Below are positions 1 to 12,382 of a DNA stretch of 64,000 bases, piece by piece (the first letter of the stretch is position 1; each line of letters opens with the position of its first letter). Source of the DNA: Hofstenia miamia (taxonomy: Eukaryota > Xenacoelomorpha > Acoela > Hofsteniidae); assembly GCA_900660155.1 (NCBI GenBank), contig CABFPE010000273.1, positions 548,700 to 612,699 on the forward strand. Reading direction: 5' to 3'. The translations under genes and the position numbers were made by a program. The notes under the pieces are model-generated. The model was given only the letters and a program-made list of their open reading frames with translations, had not been told where the DNA came from and made no database searches.

Positions 1-26
1 ATATATATATATATATATATATATAT
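1..26. repeat. (AT)n microsatellite at window edge
   Basis: Pure AT dinucleotide run that continues off the left edge of the window. Confidence 0.95.
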
Positions 27-169
27 GCATTTGAATATCATTGTTAATCTTGGAGTTACATTCATTTAGTGTCATCGTTTTATACTTAAGTCACTTGTAC
101 AATTAAAACCAGACGCCTGAATATTTGCAAATTAATGTAGACATATAAGTAGGCTCTCTGTATGAATTC

Positions 170-2250
170 CAGAGCTGCAACCGTGCCGTGCTTTTGTCTG
201 TGCCGTGCCTAATATTTGGCTTTACTTAGCCGTGCCGTGCCTTGACTTAAATCTATGGAATATGCAAGTGTCTAAAACTCACAATTATTCTTTATACAAT
301 TTTTTGTTCATAATATATAAAATGCTAGTTTATGTTTAATAGTACAAATGATTCTTAGAAATAGATTTGCACAAAAATTGCATTGCGAGAATTTTTAAAA
401 TGCAACAACAATATTCATGTCTTCATTCACGTCGTTATGCCATATAATTTCTGTTTGACTTTTTGCAGAATTTCAAATTATTACTTTAATGTATGAGATA
501 TGTTTTGTGATTTTGTCGAACTGTCGTGAGACATATTTAGTACATACCGAACAATTTACAACGTGTAATTTAATGTTTCTAAGTTTATAGTTTATGTTCT
601 AATTATTACATTATTTTTTTAATATATTAGTTATCTATATTTAAATGTCCATACTGTACTGTTAGAATAGCATACATTTAATTAGAATAAGTAAACCTTA
701 TACATGTATCAAGTTTTTTCAAAAATAAAATTTTCCACTGTTTACTTTTAGTAAATATGCATGTTTTGGTGTTTATTTTTGAGACACTTTACATTAATGG
801 AAGTAGATATAAAACCGGGATGCATACTTGTGTTTTAGGAATCTGGTGTAAAATTTGTTTTTTCCAATATTTACAGCAGAGATGGAATCGGATCTAAAAT
901 TTTACAATCCGATCCGATCCGAATTTTTTAAAAAAATTAGTTTTCGAACCGAAACGGATCCGAATATAAATAAGTATTCTAAAAATAAAAAACAAGGACC
1001 TAAAATATATTTATGTTCTCAAAAACATAAATGCGAATAGAAAATTTTAATTGCTTCAACACTGTCTTCTTGAAATAAAAAATGTACAGATACGATATAC
1101 CGCGGAGGACATTGCCGGGCTTGGACCGAGGTATTGGTAAAATGGGACAACTTACGCAATAGTGCATGCAAATCAACTCAAATGTAAAAAATCCTATATA
1201 GATTAAAAGAAATGTGTTGTAAAATCAATGTTAAATTTTGAAATATTACAAAAGTATTAAATACTCTTTTAGTACTACAATTTAATAAAGTCAATTTTGT
1301 TAATGCAAACCAAAAAAATCAAGAAATGTTTTTATCAATGATTAGGTGGGCCTAAAATGTTCGGTCAATTTCCATCTATGTTTGAAATAGGTTGCTTCTT
1401 TATCTGTAATTGTCTCCCACAAGAAGCAAGTCCGTTTCTGATTAGTCTGACTTTGATTATGAATGTGATAATTGCTTTGCCAAAACTACAAAAAAATATT
1501 TGTTTGCTTATTTTTAAGCTTTGTAGTAATCTAATTCTTAAATTTCCATCAACAAAATCATAATATATTTAAAGAGTTTAAATACTTGAGTTTCTTATGG
1601 TGTTACAGCCCTACAAATTTTATTATATCGAAATCCAAAAATCACCATTCTGCAATGTTACTATGAATTGAGAATTAAATTTGTTTCACACAAAAAGAAA
1701 AAACTTACTTCAAGATTTAAGTAAAGGCGAATAAGAACAAGAATAGCACAAACAATGCAAATTAGAAGCAAACCAAAATTTATATTGCAAGGTATTAAAA
1801 AAATTATAGTAGAGTGTATTAAAATTCGTGACAGGAAAATTCTTTTTTTCAAGCTAAATTTGAGATTTAAATATAAATTTTGAATGCTTTTCATTGAAAT
1901 CAGATACTAGATTGGATTACAAATTTTAAATTACATAAAATTAACATTAAATAAAATAACATCATTTTTTTGCAATACCAATGGTATGGCTCTATAAAAC
2001 TTTTTGTATTAGTGATTATAATAATCATGAACATTCATTCAATGTATAAATATACATAATGTACACAATTATTAAAAATTCTTAGATCCGACTTGTATTC
2101 GTCTGATTCGTTACTATAATTAGATATTTTTTAAGAACCGTGCATTGCCGTGCCTAATAATATTTTTGAAAAACCGTGCCGTGCCGTGCCGTGCTTAAAA
2201 TCTACCGTGCTGGGCCGTGCTTCTAAAAACCAGGCATGGTTGCAGCTCTG
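170..2250. mobile_element. hAT-type DNA transposon with GCCGTGCC subterminal repeats
   Basis: The ends form terminal inverted repeats: the left end reads CAGAGCTGCAACCGTGCC and the right end, reverse-complemented, reads CAGAGCTGCAACCATGCC. The flanking 8 bases are ATGAATTC (162-169) and ATGTATTC (2251-2258), a 7/8 match, as expected for a hAT 8-base target duplication. Many copies of CCGTGCC lie inside both ends (about 180-240 and 2140-2220); hAT transposases commonly bind such subterminal repeats. The 2.1 kb interior has no transposase that I recognise, so this is a non-autonomous or fully decayed copy. A second hAT-like pair of ends inside it may be a nested insertion. Confidence 0.75.
877..2105. 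mobile_element. possible hAT-type element nested in the 170-2250 element
   Basis: The left end reads CAGAGATGGAATCGGATCTA and is followed by GATCC repeats. The right end, reverse-complemented, reads CAGACGAATACAAGTCGGAT followed by CTAAG. These align as imperfect inverted repeats sharing CAGA and GGATCTAA. No convincing 8-base duplication is seen (ATTTACAG against ATTCGTTA). If real, it accounts for most of the interior of the outer element. Confidence 0.35.
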
Positions 2251-3935
2251 ATGTATTCTTTGATTGATATATTCACAAAACCTATAGATATTGGTTTTAA
2301 GAATCTTTTGTTTTCACTAAGAAAAATAAAGGATAGTACCAAAAATAAATGTTTCAGAAAGCAGTCAGTTGTACTACGAAATTTTTGAAAAAGCCGTAAG
2401 CTCTACACTACGCGTTCGAATTCCATAATACAACTAACGGATATATATGCATATATTATTGCTATATAAAAATATATTTATAATTGGATTTTTAAAACTT
2501 TAGTAGTAGAATTCGTTATTGACTCCATTTAATGTGTGCCTAGATCAATTTCTCGTCATTGAATTTTGAGTGAAGAGCAACAGTTTCAAAAACCCTTATT
2601 TTCTTTAATGATTTATGCGCTCGCGCAATTGAATACTTTTACCATCGAAGTTAAAAGAAATAGGTTGACAGTCTATTGTGATTTATGAAATGATTAGCTT
2701 CTGGCTAACTGGTGTGAAAGACGAGCAACTATTGTGTTACTTGGAGATATAGTTCTACTGGGCCTTCCGTTAGGCATTCCTCATCTAGGAAAACAGCTGT
2801 GTTAACAAGATTCCGATTGCGATTGAATTTTAAACATTTCCGGCCCTAATTGACTCTCTCCCTTCGCTCGAAAATCAATATTCCGCTTTGCATCAAATCG
2901 ACTTAGGCGTAAAGTCTTTATTGAAAATTCCCTAATTTAGCTTTGAAGAATTTCGTCTATCACCAAACAATTACTTAACAATCGACAAAAATTTATTTGT
3001 TATGCATTTATAAATCCAAACCAATTTTTCGCCAAACTTAAAGTATTAAAACCCATTAACGCCATGTTATAAGAATAAGCAATATTTATCATTATAAACA
3101 CCATATTCAAATATTTCATTAACTTTAATTCAATGAAGAAGCTGATAACTAGCAGCAGATGGGGTTAGGATTAGCCTTCTTCACCTTTGTCGTAATAAAA
3201 ATACTTTTACCATAAGAAACGAACAATGCAATAAAATAGCAAATAAGTCTGTTTTCCAATGTAGAGTAGCCTACTTAGAACAGTACAAAGCTTGCATTTT
3301 TTCAAAGCTTTTCTGATAAAAGGTTTCAAAAATTGTTTCCATCACTCATTTCAAACACACATGCTTGCGTAAGAATTAGTCCTAAATTCAATTCATTCCA
3401 TTAGTCTCTCAAATGTATTCATTTATCTACGAGTGTCTTCAGATGAAATAGCGCTTACTCTGTGAACCTCCTTCAGTTGATTGCACATTAGCATTTTCTA
3501 TCTGTTAAAGCAATCAAATAACTGACATAAAGGCTTTCTGTTATTTATTGTGCTATGAGTGAATATTGACACCTAGGAAACGCTACTCTCGAAATTACAT
3601 TTTACATTTAGTAATCAATATTTTTAAATTTAAAAATCGAAATTAATTATTCAAAACTTTGACAAATGCAAATACCGCCATTTCTGCAAAATATGCTTTC
3701 ACTCAAATTGCGTTCTGGGCTTTCATCACATTTCAATTACTGTCTATTTCTAAAGCAATAATGATAAAATAAACTCATTCTGAGAAACAAATATTCACAC
3801 TATTATTGATGCAAATATATTCACTTTTTGTGATGCATCAGGAGAAATATGTTTAAGTAATTTAGATAATTTTTAATTTATAATTGCCTGTAATATAGCA
3901 CTATGGAGTGGGGTGGATAAATTTGCGTTACTTTC
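2251..3935. other. AT-rich stretch, no gene seen
   Basis: No open frame with protein-like composition, no transposon end and no tandem repeat was recognised. Codon-like structure is absent in all frames. Confidence 0.6.
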
Positions 3936-3936
3936 A

Positions 3937-3988
<52 letters not shown>

Positions 3989-3990
3989 GC

Positions 3991-4041
<51 letters not shown>
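3936..4041. repeat. compound (CA)n-(TA)n microsatellite
   Basis: About 13 CA units run directly into roughly 35 TA units interrupted by a short GCATATACA segment. The poly-Tyr/Ile and Thr/His reading frames across it are artefacts of the repeat. Confidence 0.95.
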
Positions 4042-4042
<1 letters not shown>

Positions 4043-5845
4043 ATGCCTATAGCTATCTATCAAAATCACTGAGTGTGGATAATAAGTTGTATGTGCACTA
4101 ATATTAAAGTTTCTTTGATGTAATATTTCCATTTTATAATAGGGTGATGCAATTTTAATTTGGAGGAAGCTAATATTAATGGGTGAGCAAGCGTTGGCAA
4201 AGCACCGTTTAGGATTTAAAGCGAACTAAAAAATTTACAGTACATACCAAGGCCTATTGGAAAATTAAAGTTAATTATAGAGTGTAACTATTTACATTTG
4301 AATCCGTTTCAGATTTTAAAACATATATATGTGGTTATTGATTGGAATGACAAAATTATAGATCTAAGCCATTGGCAGACCTAAGAACGGCGATGGAGCC
4401 TGGGCCCTAATATATTTAAAATGGATTTTTTGCTTAACAACAAATTTTTACAAACATAAAAGTAGAAAATTAATATGAATTTATTTCTATTAGAGGATTA
4501 ATACAAATACACTTTGTTATTAAGATAAATTTGTAATTCAACAATATTTCAACTTCCTTTATCGTAATCAAAAGTTATGTGATCGGCTATGGTTACAGAT
4601 GCAAAAAACATCACATCCATTCCACCACTTAATTCCAAAACATTTAGCCAATACCAACTATGAACTGAGAAGTAAACGTAAATGGGACCAAATTTATGGA
4701 ACGAAACTAATGAAGGAAAGTTTTATCTTCTCTCAAATTATACGAGGGTGTTCAAAATATTACGGACAGCAAGGTTCCTACTAGTTTTGTTTCTTTATAA
4801 AATTAGTACATTTATCTATATTTTCTTAACAAGTATACACTATTACCAGTATGCACTATTACTCAATCCATGAATTGCGAGTGCAAATAAATGTTTTCTT
4901 TCTCTCAAAATTGCTTTTGCGTTTTTTATAGATAATGTGTTAAAATCAATGGTGTCATATCTGCGGAGTGATGCAAGGCATCTGCAATAACTAGTAAATA
5001 CGGTTACATGTAGTAAAAGGCTAAAAAAAACATTTTTTAAAAAAAGAGTTTGAAAAAAATCAATTTTGTGATTTCATTGTTCAAACTAACAGCATACAAT
5101 TCTGTTCAAAAATAATACCATAATATAATATAATGCTTAAGAAATTATTTCATATGCACGCATAATCTACCTTGGCGAATAACGAATAGACACACGAACA
5201 TTAATTCAAAATATATTTTGTAAAAAATATTTCTACTATTTTTAAAAAAAATTCAAATCATAAGTCACTTAGGATTTATTACATAAAATATTGTAGTGCC
5301 ACACAACTTTCTACTTGAAAAATTCATAGATTCGCATATTCTAAAAATATAATAAGTCAATTTTTCATATATATATTCATGTTTCAAAATCTTTTTGCAA
5401 TAAAATATACATACAGGCTGAACTTAACTCTGGGTAGGGAAATAATTGTCATTCTAGTTTAAAAATATTTATGGACCCACACCTGATTTATTCAAAGAAT
5501 CCTTGGTTATAATTACTTAGATTAGGTTATGAATACTGAATTTTTCTACATTTTCTTATAGGATTTAGTAGATAAATGAAATGTTAATAGGCCTATCTAA
5601 TATCACTAGTTGAGTTTCTTTCACTGGAACTGAACATTCTGCATTGAATGTTTATTAAAATAACAAGCTGATATCATGTGATTTAACATATAGCTCGTAT
5701 TTACATTTTTCTTTCAATGTAGGTTATGTATTTTTACTAACTCCTGCTACATATAATAAAAGTAGTATTTCAGTGCATACCCAATATGAACTGCATACCT
5801 TTCATATATTGATTTTTAGATAGATCCTGAACAACCTTGTCCACT
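4042..5845. other. AT-rich stretch, no gene seen
   Basis: Only short chance reading frames (such as one around 4599-4873) with composition that follows base bias. No repeats or transposon ends recognised. Confidence 0.55.
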
Positions 5846-5924
5846 AAAGGCTTGTTTTAACTACATGATTTAATCGGCACGACTTAATCGTGCCGATTAA
5901 ATCGTGTAGTTAAGACATTCCTTT
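5846..5924. repeat. 79-base near-perfect hairpin (miniature foldback element)
   Basis: Two 37-base arms flank a 5-base loop (CTTAA). The left arm begins AAAGGCTTGTTTTAACTACA and both arms end in GATTTAATCGGCACGA. The arms differ at only about four positions. The shape fits a tiny MITE or foldback element; the end sequence is reminiscent of PIF/Harbinger-type termini, but no target duplication is clear, so the family is inferred only weakly. Confidence 0.75.
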
Positions 5925-8376
5925 ATGCTGCAACGGCATCATTTTTCTATTTAGAAAAAATATTTGCGCATTTAATGAGCCGAGAAGGAGTTTGTATATT
6001 ATCCCAAATGTAAAATATGGTATATTGATGGTATCCCTATAAGAACTGCATAGAATACAGTAGTATATTATAAGTATTTTATAATTTATATTGAAACTTA
6101 CTGATATTTATTTTACATTTGCATATTCTTCCTAGTATAATGTTTGGGGTATGGTTTGTTTTAGATTTAGAGCAAAGGTGCGGGTTGGCTTAGATTAGGA
6201 TGATCGTTTGGGTTAGTGTTAAGGTTGGAGTTGGGATTCGGATTAGTTCTATAACAATTTACTGATAAACTAGCATATATTTGCAATTATTTGAGTGGGT
6301 GAGATAATGCAAAAGCTATTAGAAATCCTCTTTCTCTACGTGAATTACAGCCTGACTAAGAGATCTATGTAAACATTTTGAAAAAGTATAAGAAAGGATA
6401 AGAAAAAATGCAGAACTTCAAAGATAGTATTTATGACTTGCGATTATTATAATGACAAATGACGTCATCCTTAGATATGATTACATTCTAGAGTATCAAT
6501 TTCTTATACTGTATCATTTTCAATAATTTTTCATTAGAGATACATCAAAATTCTATGTAAGAATAATATTCCCAAATTTTTAATATCAGGTATTCAAAAA
6601 AATGTAGACACGAGCCAAATAAACGTGGAAAAACATTTTTCAATAAGAACGAACTTATAAAATTTTAGCAAAATTAAAAAATTTATTTCAACATCCTTTT
6701 TAATTGAAGAGATTTTTAACAAAAATGTCCAATGAATAGCATTTTAATCCAATTTTTGACTGAATTACAAATTGTGAACGTTTACCTTAACTGCAATTTA
6801 GATAAACATCTAAAAAAATTCACATACAAAAACAAAAAGTATTGAAAAAACTTAATTAAAAAGTAATAAAGGCTCTACAATGCGGAGATCCATAGATAAT
6901 TATAAACTGTTTTCTTGGAACTTACCGATATTGCAATTTACAGAGAAACATGAACACATAAATTTAGTATACAACCTAGAGTTACGTCATTTCTTAGGTC
7001 TTCATTTCCAAAAGTTATTTGTTCTGAAAATTGTCAGTGAAAGCAACTTTTGATTAATTAAATTCAAACAGTCTTAAATAGTTTCAATGGTAGATTGAAA
7101 GATGGCAGGAAGCTTGTCAATCAAAATACCAAGAAAATGTACTGAAGGGGTTTCTGATTAATTGAAATGATCAACGTCATTATCATTTATGATGCATTAA
7201 GGCTTTAGTTGAAATATGGTTGCAACAAAAGATTAAATAACTTAACAATAAATGTCGCGTTTCAACTTTATAGCACTCATTCAAAAATTTATATAATTGG
7301 ACTTTTGAATTCTTGGTCTAGAAAAGAAGCACCCTAAATTTTAGTTTGTAAAAAAACATAGTGGCCCGATTTTATGTATAAATTTTTGAAAAAATTCTGC
7401 TTAAAGCTTAATCATTGTTCGTGAATTCTGTGGCATGTGCATGCAATTTAAGGCTCAAATAAAATGAAAAATACTTTGCAGAACTAATCCTCAATTCTGT
7501 GCTTGGTATTCTTTGGTTGACTGCTTACATGATTAACTCAATCACATTATCAACAAGACTTTTGACAAATATGAATAGAGACTAATTAGAATTTTTAACT
7601 TTGTTATTAACATTCCTTGATATTTATTGTGAGTTACCTGGATACATCAGTTCTTCGACCCCATGACCTCTGATATCTTTACACACTTCATAAAACTTTC
7701 AAAGTTCTTTGTTTAAACCATAGGTATAAATAGAATTTAAATGTTTTTCAAAAATTTGAATTTTTCTACGACAAATATGAATTAATAGAACTTTTCAGCA
7801 TTGCATTAGAGAATGTTCTTCAATAGACCTGTCCATGCCTCGCGATTTGTAAATTTGCTAATATGATTGGAGGAAATGCTTTGTATATATGGGAAAACGG
7901 TTTATCCGTTTAAATGGAGGCCAGGTGGTCTAAGGTAAAGAATTTTTTTCAAAAATACATTTTCAAACTTAAAAAGCATAACATAATTATCATGAACTGT
8001 CTAAAATATAAAATTGAAAGGTTTAGAATGACCACGTTAAATTGAAGTTCAGTAGCGACTAGTCTTGGCATGTAATGATCAAAAAGATAAGGTAATTCTG
8101 AGTGCTCAATAAATACCCACATTTTTTCATCAGAATTATAATGAAGTTCATAGTCATGGTTGATATTATTTGTAATATGTGGCATCAAGTATTCTTTATC
8201 ACTCTCATATCAAGGCTGTAGGAAGTAGCAATGGATATGGTTCGAAAATTTAGGCCTAAGATCTGCTGGGCTCAAAATAATTAATGCCAATTCAGACAAT
8301 TTCACGCGCATTTTGTGATTCTCCGGTTTACTTGACCAAAGTTGGGTCATGAATTTCTATAATTTTAACATGATGC

Positions 8377-8380
<4 letters not shown>
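5925..8380. other. AT-rich stretch with a degenerate GGTTAG-like tract
   Basis: No gene seen. From about 6140 to 6250 the plus strand is unusually G/T-rich, with repeated GGGTTAG/GGTTGG-like words that resemble a decayed TTAGGG-type array. The rest is featureless; the minus-strand reading frame at 7949-8188 has no recognisable features. Confidence 0.4.

Positions 8381-8411
<31 letters not shown>
8381..8411. repeat. (TA)n microsatellite
   Basis: About 15 uninterrupted TA units. Confidence 0.95.
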
Positions 8412-8413
<2 letters not shown>

Positions 8414-10297
8414 TTGAATTTAACAAAATAGAAAAACGCTTGTTAAGTGAAAATACTGCTAATTACTGAGTTTTGTTAATTGAGAACGATACTTGAAAGC
8501 CAATGATTGATCGAGTATTTACGGCATTTAATTGATTGGTTAGCGTAATAATCGCCTAATTTTCCACCGCAACATCCTAATTAGCACTAAATTAAAAACA
8601 TCACATTCTAACATGAAAAACGCAATTTCAAGAAAATGTTAATTTGAAATTTAAGCAGAAGTTAACATACTTCTCAATTTAGAAGTAATTAAGCCGGCAC
8701 TATTCAGCTGATGTGAAAATATAAATTTATCTTTTTGAAGTAACCAAACATTAAAAATTTACTGAAAGATTATCTAAGGAAATATTATATAAATAATTCT
8801 GCCGTTTCAAACATTTTCAGTAGGGGTAGGCAAATTTCGGATGTACCCTTACCATTGTACATAGGTATCTTTATGCATAGGTCGACTGCTTATATCGACC
8901 ATGATATAACCAAGCTAGCATACAAGATTAAATTAGTAAATATAAACAATGACTCAAAATTCAAAAATTCTTAATATGTTCAGACAAATGACCATAAAAA
9001 TAGATTATTTTAGATTATACGCTTTACCCATTATTTATAAATGGTCGAAATGCAATGACAATTGTTCCCAATAAGATTCAGGCTTTGAGTTTGTATTTGT
9101 TTTGAAATTATTAATTATCAATTGCCTAAATAATTTTCAACTAAATGGACTAGAACGGTTTAGACATATCAGACTTATGCTATATACCTATATATGCAAT
9201 ATACTAAAATTTATCTTATGATAGAATTAACTCTAAATATTAAAGAATATGTTGTTGCCAATTTCGTTAGAAAAAAGGCGTTCTTAGGGACTAGCCAGAA
9301 ACTTTTTTTCATAGGTATGTTAAACTTAAGTTGAGTAAACCTTGATTGGCTTAAAGAGTAACTATATTAGAACAAATTACTTTCCAAAAAGCATTTCTTC
9401 CTAAGGCTGTGAGCCTTCATCAATAGTTTTTTAATAACTTGTTGATTCAATTTAATCAACTTAATAATGTGACGTATTTTTCTATACAAATTTGACACAT
9501 TTTATAAAATTCAAATTAACAAAACAAAAGTTTTTTGAAAACTACTTATAATAGCTTGACAAGCTTTTGTGTAATATTATATTTTTAAAATTCAGCACCT
9601 TCAACTATTGGTTAACAAATATTAATAAAGAATTCTTCAATATTTTTGTTACGTCACCTTATAAATGAAATATAGCAACCCTGGTTGATGTCTTTATAAA
9701 TACATTTATAATAAAGCAAAGCTATCAATCACAAAACCTGTCACGAGCAACTGTGCCATAGTCTCAATTAACCCAATAAACTTCTCGCTCAATATTGAAT
9801 TTGGTCCAAAACGGTGGAAGAATAATTTTTACTCTTCACTTACGAATATTGCGTGTAGACCTGAGGCGACAGCACGCCAATTAAATAACAATATTACAAT
9901 CAACGCACATCACTGGCAACAATGGAAAACAAAGGGACTCAGCAAATGTCTCTTTTATTTAATTAACCCATTAATTTTTAAGTACGGAATTGTTGCTGAA
10001 AATGACCCACATATGTCTAATATATAATTTTATTCATTGAATATACAATGTAAATTATAAGCTCAACATTTTTTAACAACAGCAAAACCTGGAGACGATA
10101 GAATGGTGACCAACGTCTCCTTTTTGTCATAAATTTTCAATAATCAGAAAAATTAATGAAATATGTATATACGTGTATATCATTGAAGCGCTGGGCTTCA
10201 GATTAAGCTGTCTTAAAAATAAATTTCATATGGGTTGAATTTATGTATACATTATATTAATGAAATTGTTGCTTAGGCATGGTAATGTATAAGAGAT
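8412..10297. other. AT-rich stretch, no gene seen
   Basis: No protein-like frame. A hAT-like end word, CAGTAGGGGTAGGCAAATTT, occurs near 8818 without a visible partner, and a CAACCCTGG word lies near 9676. Nothing else recognised. Confidence 0.45.
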
Positions 10298-10625
10298 GTA
10301 AGCGAGTATAAATTTTCAGTCTCAGTCCAGGTCCAAAGAGCTAGTCCCAAGCCCAGCTCAGGTCAAAAGATTTGCTAAATATTGGGGTCAGAACAGCTCA
10401 ACTCACGTCAATTAAGAGTCCAATATTGATAGCACATACTTCAGCAAAATATTATGAATATCATAAAAAAGTAAAATTCACGTGAAAAAAAGTGGTAAAA
10501 AAACTATACAGAATCACAGGTTAGTCCGAAAACATAAGCTCACAAAATCCATCTAAGTGCAAAGCCCAGCCAATTCAGGTTACTAGGACTCATTTAGGCG
10601 ACTGTTTCAATCGTACTCGCTTTGC
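10298..10625. repeat. possible small inverted-repeat element
   Basis: AAGCGAGTATAAATTTTCA near 10299 is mirrored by the reverse complement AAGCGAGTACGATTGAAAC near 10625, enclosing about 320 bases that contain CCCAAGCCCAGC and AAGCCCAGCC words. This suggests a small non-autonomous DNA element, but no target duplication was found. Confidence 0.3.
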
Positions 10626-11176
10626 TGGCGAAATTGCAATTTTTGCTTCACGGATATGTGCAACATTTGGAAGGGTGTTGTGTGACTTTACCCAAAACGG
10701 AGCTTCCTCGAATACATGGTTTCATTCAAAGAATAATAGCCTCCCATCAAAGTGAAGCATCATTTTACGCGATCATGGCATGCATAAACTTAAAGATGTA
10801 GACAACGCACAGCATAGATGTTGAACAGCTACTTTATAGTTTATTGAGAAGTATGCAAGAACCACCTGTTAAAAACCATCGCGCAAACACGTACGTGGGC
10901 GTGGGAACAGCAGCCTTAATAAAGTGGCATTATATATCTGCAGTGTGCAGGCCAATATATCAAAAAATATCTCATTCCATTAAAATATTGCCTAACACAT
11001 ATCAAATTCAAATAAATTTGCATTGAAGCATACATACCGGTATATGATATTGAATAAATGAAAATTTCAAATTGATAATATTTTCAAACTCAAATAATTC
11101 ATTAGTATCGAGAAATTACTAAGTTGATAATCAAGGTATGTACAATTCAAGCCTGCTAATAAATATTGAAAGCCGT
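10626..11176. other. stretch without recognised gene
   Basis: Slightly richer in G+C near 10840-10930, where a short plus-strand frame reads for about 60 codons. It matches nothing I know and has no convincing splice borders. Confidence 0.4.
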
Positions 11177-11630
11177 TTAACCCTATATCAACGGGCGTTT
11201 CGTAAGCAATTTTATCCAAGACTTTCGAAATATTGAAAGGATTTGATATGGATACATCCATGGGTTTGTGCGCACTCATGTAATCATGAGGTTTTGTGCT
11301 AAGTATTATTCCTGTACTTGAAGTATATGATATAATCTTTTTTTAATAAGAAATCCCAATTTTGTAAAATCATTCAAATTCTTACCATAGTCAATGTTTA
11401 GATAGTGAAGCGATCTAATTCCTATGGAAGCAATATAAATTATCCTCAAATATTTTCTTTCTTAAGAAAAACTTTGTTAGCCCGAATTAAGATTAAATAG
11501 AAAGAGGAGACAATTCTGTATTCTATATTGTTTTTAGATTTTAAATATCTTCATTAGTTACGTACGCTTAAATTTTTTTTGAGAAAACCATCACAGATTT
11601 GGAACAAATTCCTAGTATAATTAGGGTTAA
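11177..11630. mobile_element. piggyBac-like non-autonomous element, copy A
   Basis: It begins TTAACCCTA (11177) and ends TAGGGTTAA (11630), matching inverted ends with TTAA at both borders. Internal words align with the copies at 15406 and 32583, for example GATACATC followed by a GGT/TTGTGC block, TTTTGTGCTAA against TTTTGTACTAA, and ATATCTTCATTAGTT. TTAA borders followed by CCCT/CCTT are the hallmark of piggyBac-type elements. The part from 11273 onward is repeated at 12383-12740 by a false assembly duplication. The 17-base adapter-like word at 11870 lies to its right, so its true neighbour is uncertain. Confidence 0.6.
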
Positions 11631-12381
11631 TACGAATTCTAAATTTTATAGTTTTAGTTATACGTGGTTAAATTAATACTTACAATCAATTATTTGCATA
11701 CAAATATTTAATTCTCAACATCAAGTTTAACTTATTTCAAAGTGTTACCACATAAAAAATTTTTTGCATGTTTGCCTAAAAAATAAAACGTTTAAAACAT
11801 AAATGATGGTGTATTACTAGGTAATTAATTTGAATATATTACAATTTTAATAAATGAGTTTAAAAAACTATGTGTATAAGAGACAGGAATAAGGATATTT
11901 ATCTGACCAATGGTACCTTCCATATTTATCCCATGTCACGTTATTCAGAACCATATCCTCTCGTCTTTCATCATATAGTCGCGACTCCAATGGTCTTCTA
12001 ACATCATAACTGTAATACTTGTATGGATAAATATCATCATACTTGTAATATCTGTAGCTAGGACTGTACCTAGAATCATTAAGTCCTCGGCATGAAATGG
12101 AACGACGAGGATATAAATTGTATGTATAGTATCTGTAAGGATCCCATACGCTTGAAGTGTAGTAAGGATATCTGTTTTCAGCGCACTTCTTTTCAGAAAA
12201 ATTAATCGTTCTTATCGTTTTATCGGGGGTTTTCTCCAGCACGAGTTCTTGAAGTTGAGTCTTCAAATAATCATCAGAAATCTCATTGAACTCCTTCGCT
12301 TTTACCATCTTTCTGTTACCAGGTGATATTTCATAGTAGGTCTTTTCATCTTTTGAAGTGGATGCGTCGTTTGTAACGATT
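11273..12381. other. false assembly duplication, first copy
   Basis: These 1109 bases match 12383-13491 with one difference seen (C at 11356, T at 12466), and the two copies are separated only by the single N at 12382. Identity this high that ends exactly at an N is the signature of two contigs whose overlap was not merged. The minus-strand frame inside it (11868-12381) is a cut copy of the reading frame at 12978-13652, not a second gene. Confidence 0.9.
11870..11886. other. Tn5/Nextera mosaic-end match, first copy
   Basis: ATGTGTATAAGAGACAG matches the last 17 bases of the 19-base Tn5 mosaic end used in Nextera libraries. A 17-base match by chance in 64 kb is very unlikely, so this is probably uncut adapter at a read or mate-pair junction. 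Sequence to the left (MITE copy A) may not truly adjoin the coding block to the right. Confidence 0.8.
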
Positions 12382-12382
12382 N
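12382..12382. other. single-N contig join
   Basis: One N between two copies of the same 1.1 kb sequence; an unmerged contig overlap. Confidence 0.95.

Noticed and set aside
3878-4132. Two overlapping frames with Thr-His and Tyr-Ile runs
   Set aside because: They are direct translations of the (CA)n-(TA)n microsatellite.
6140-6250. Interstitial telomere array
   Set aside because: The GGTTAG-like words are irregular and few; too degenerate to call a telomere-derived array.
11868-12381. Second copy of the Tyr-rich gene
   Set aside because: It is an unmerged contig overlap ending at an N, not a real paralogue.
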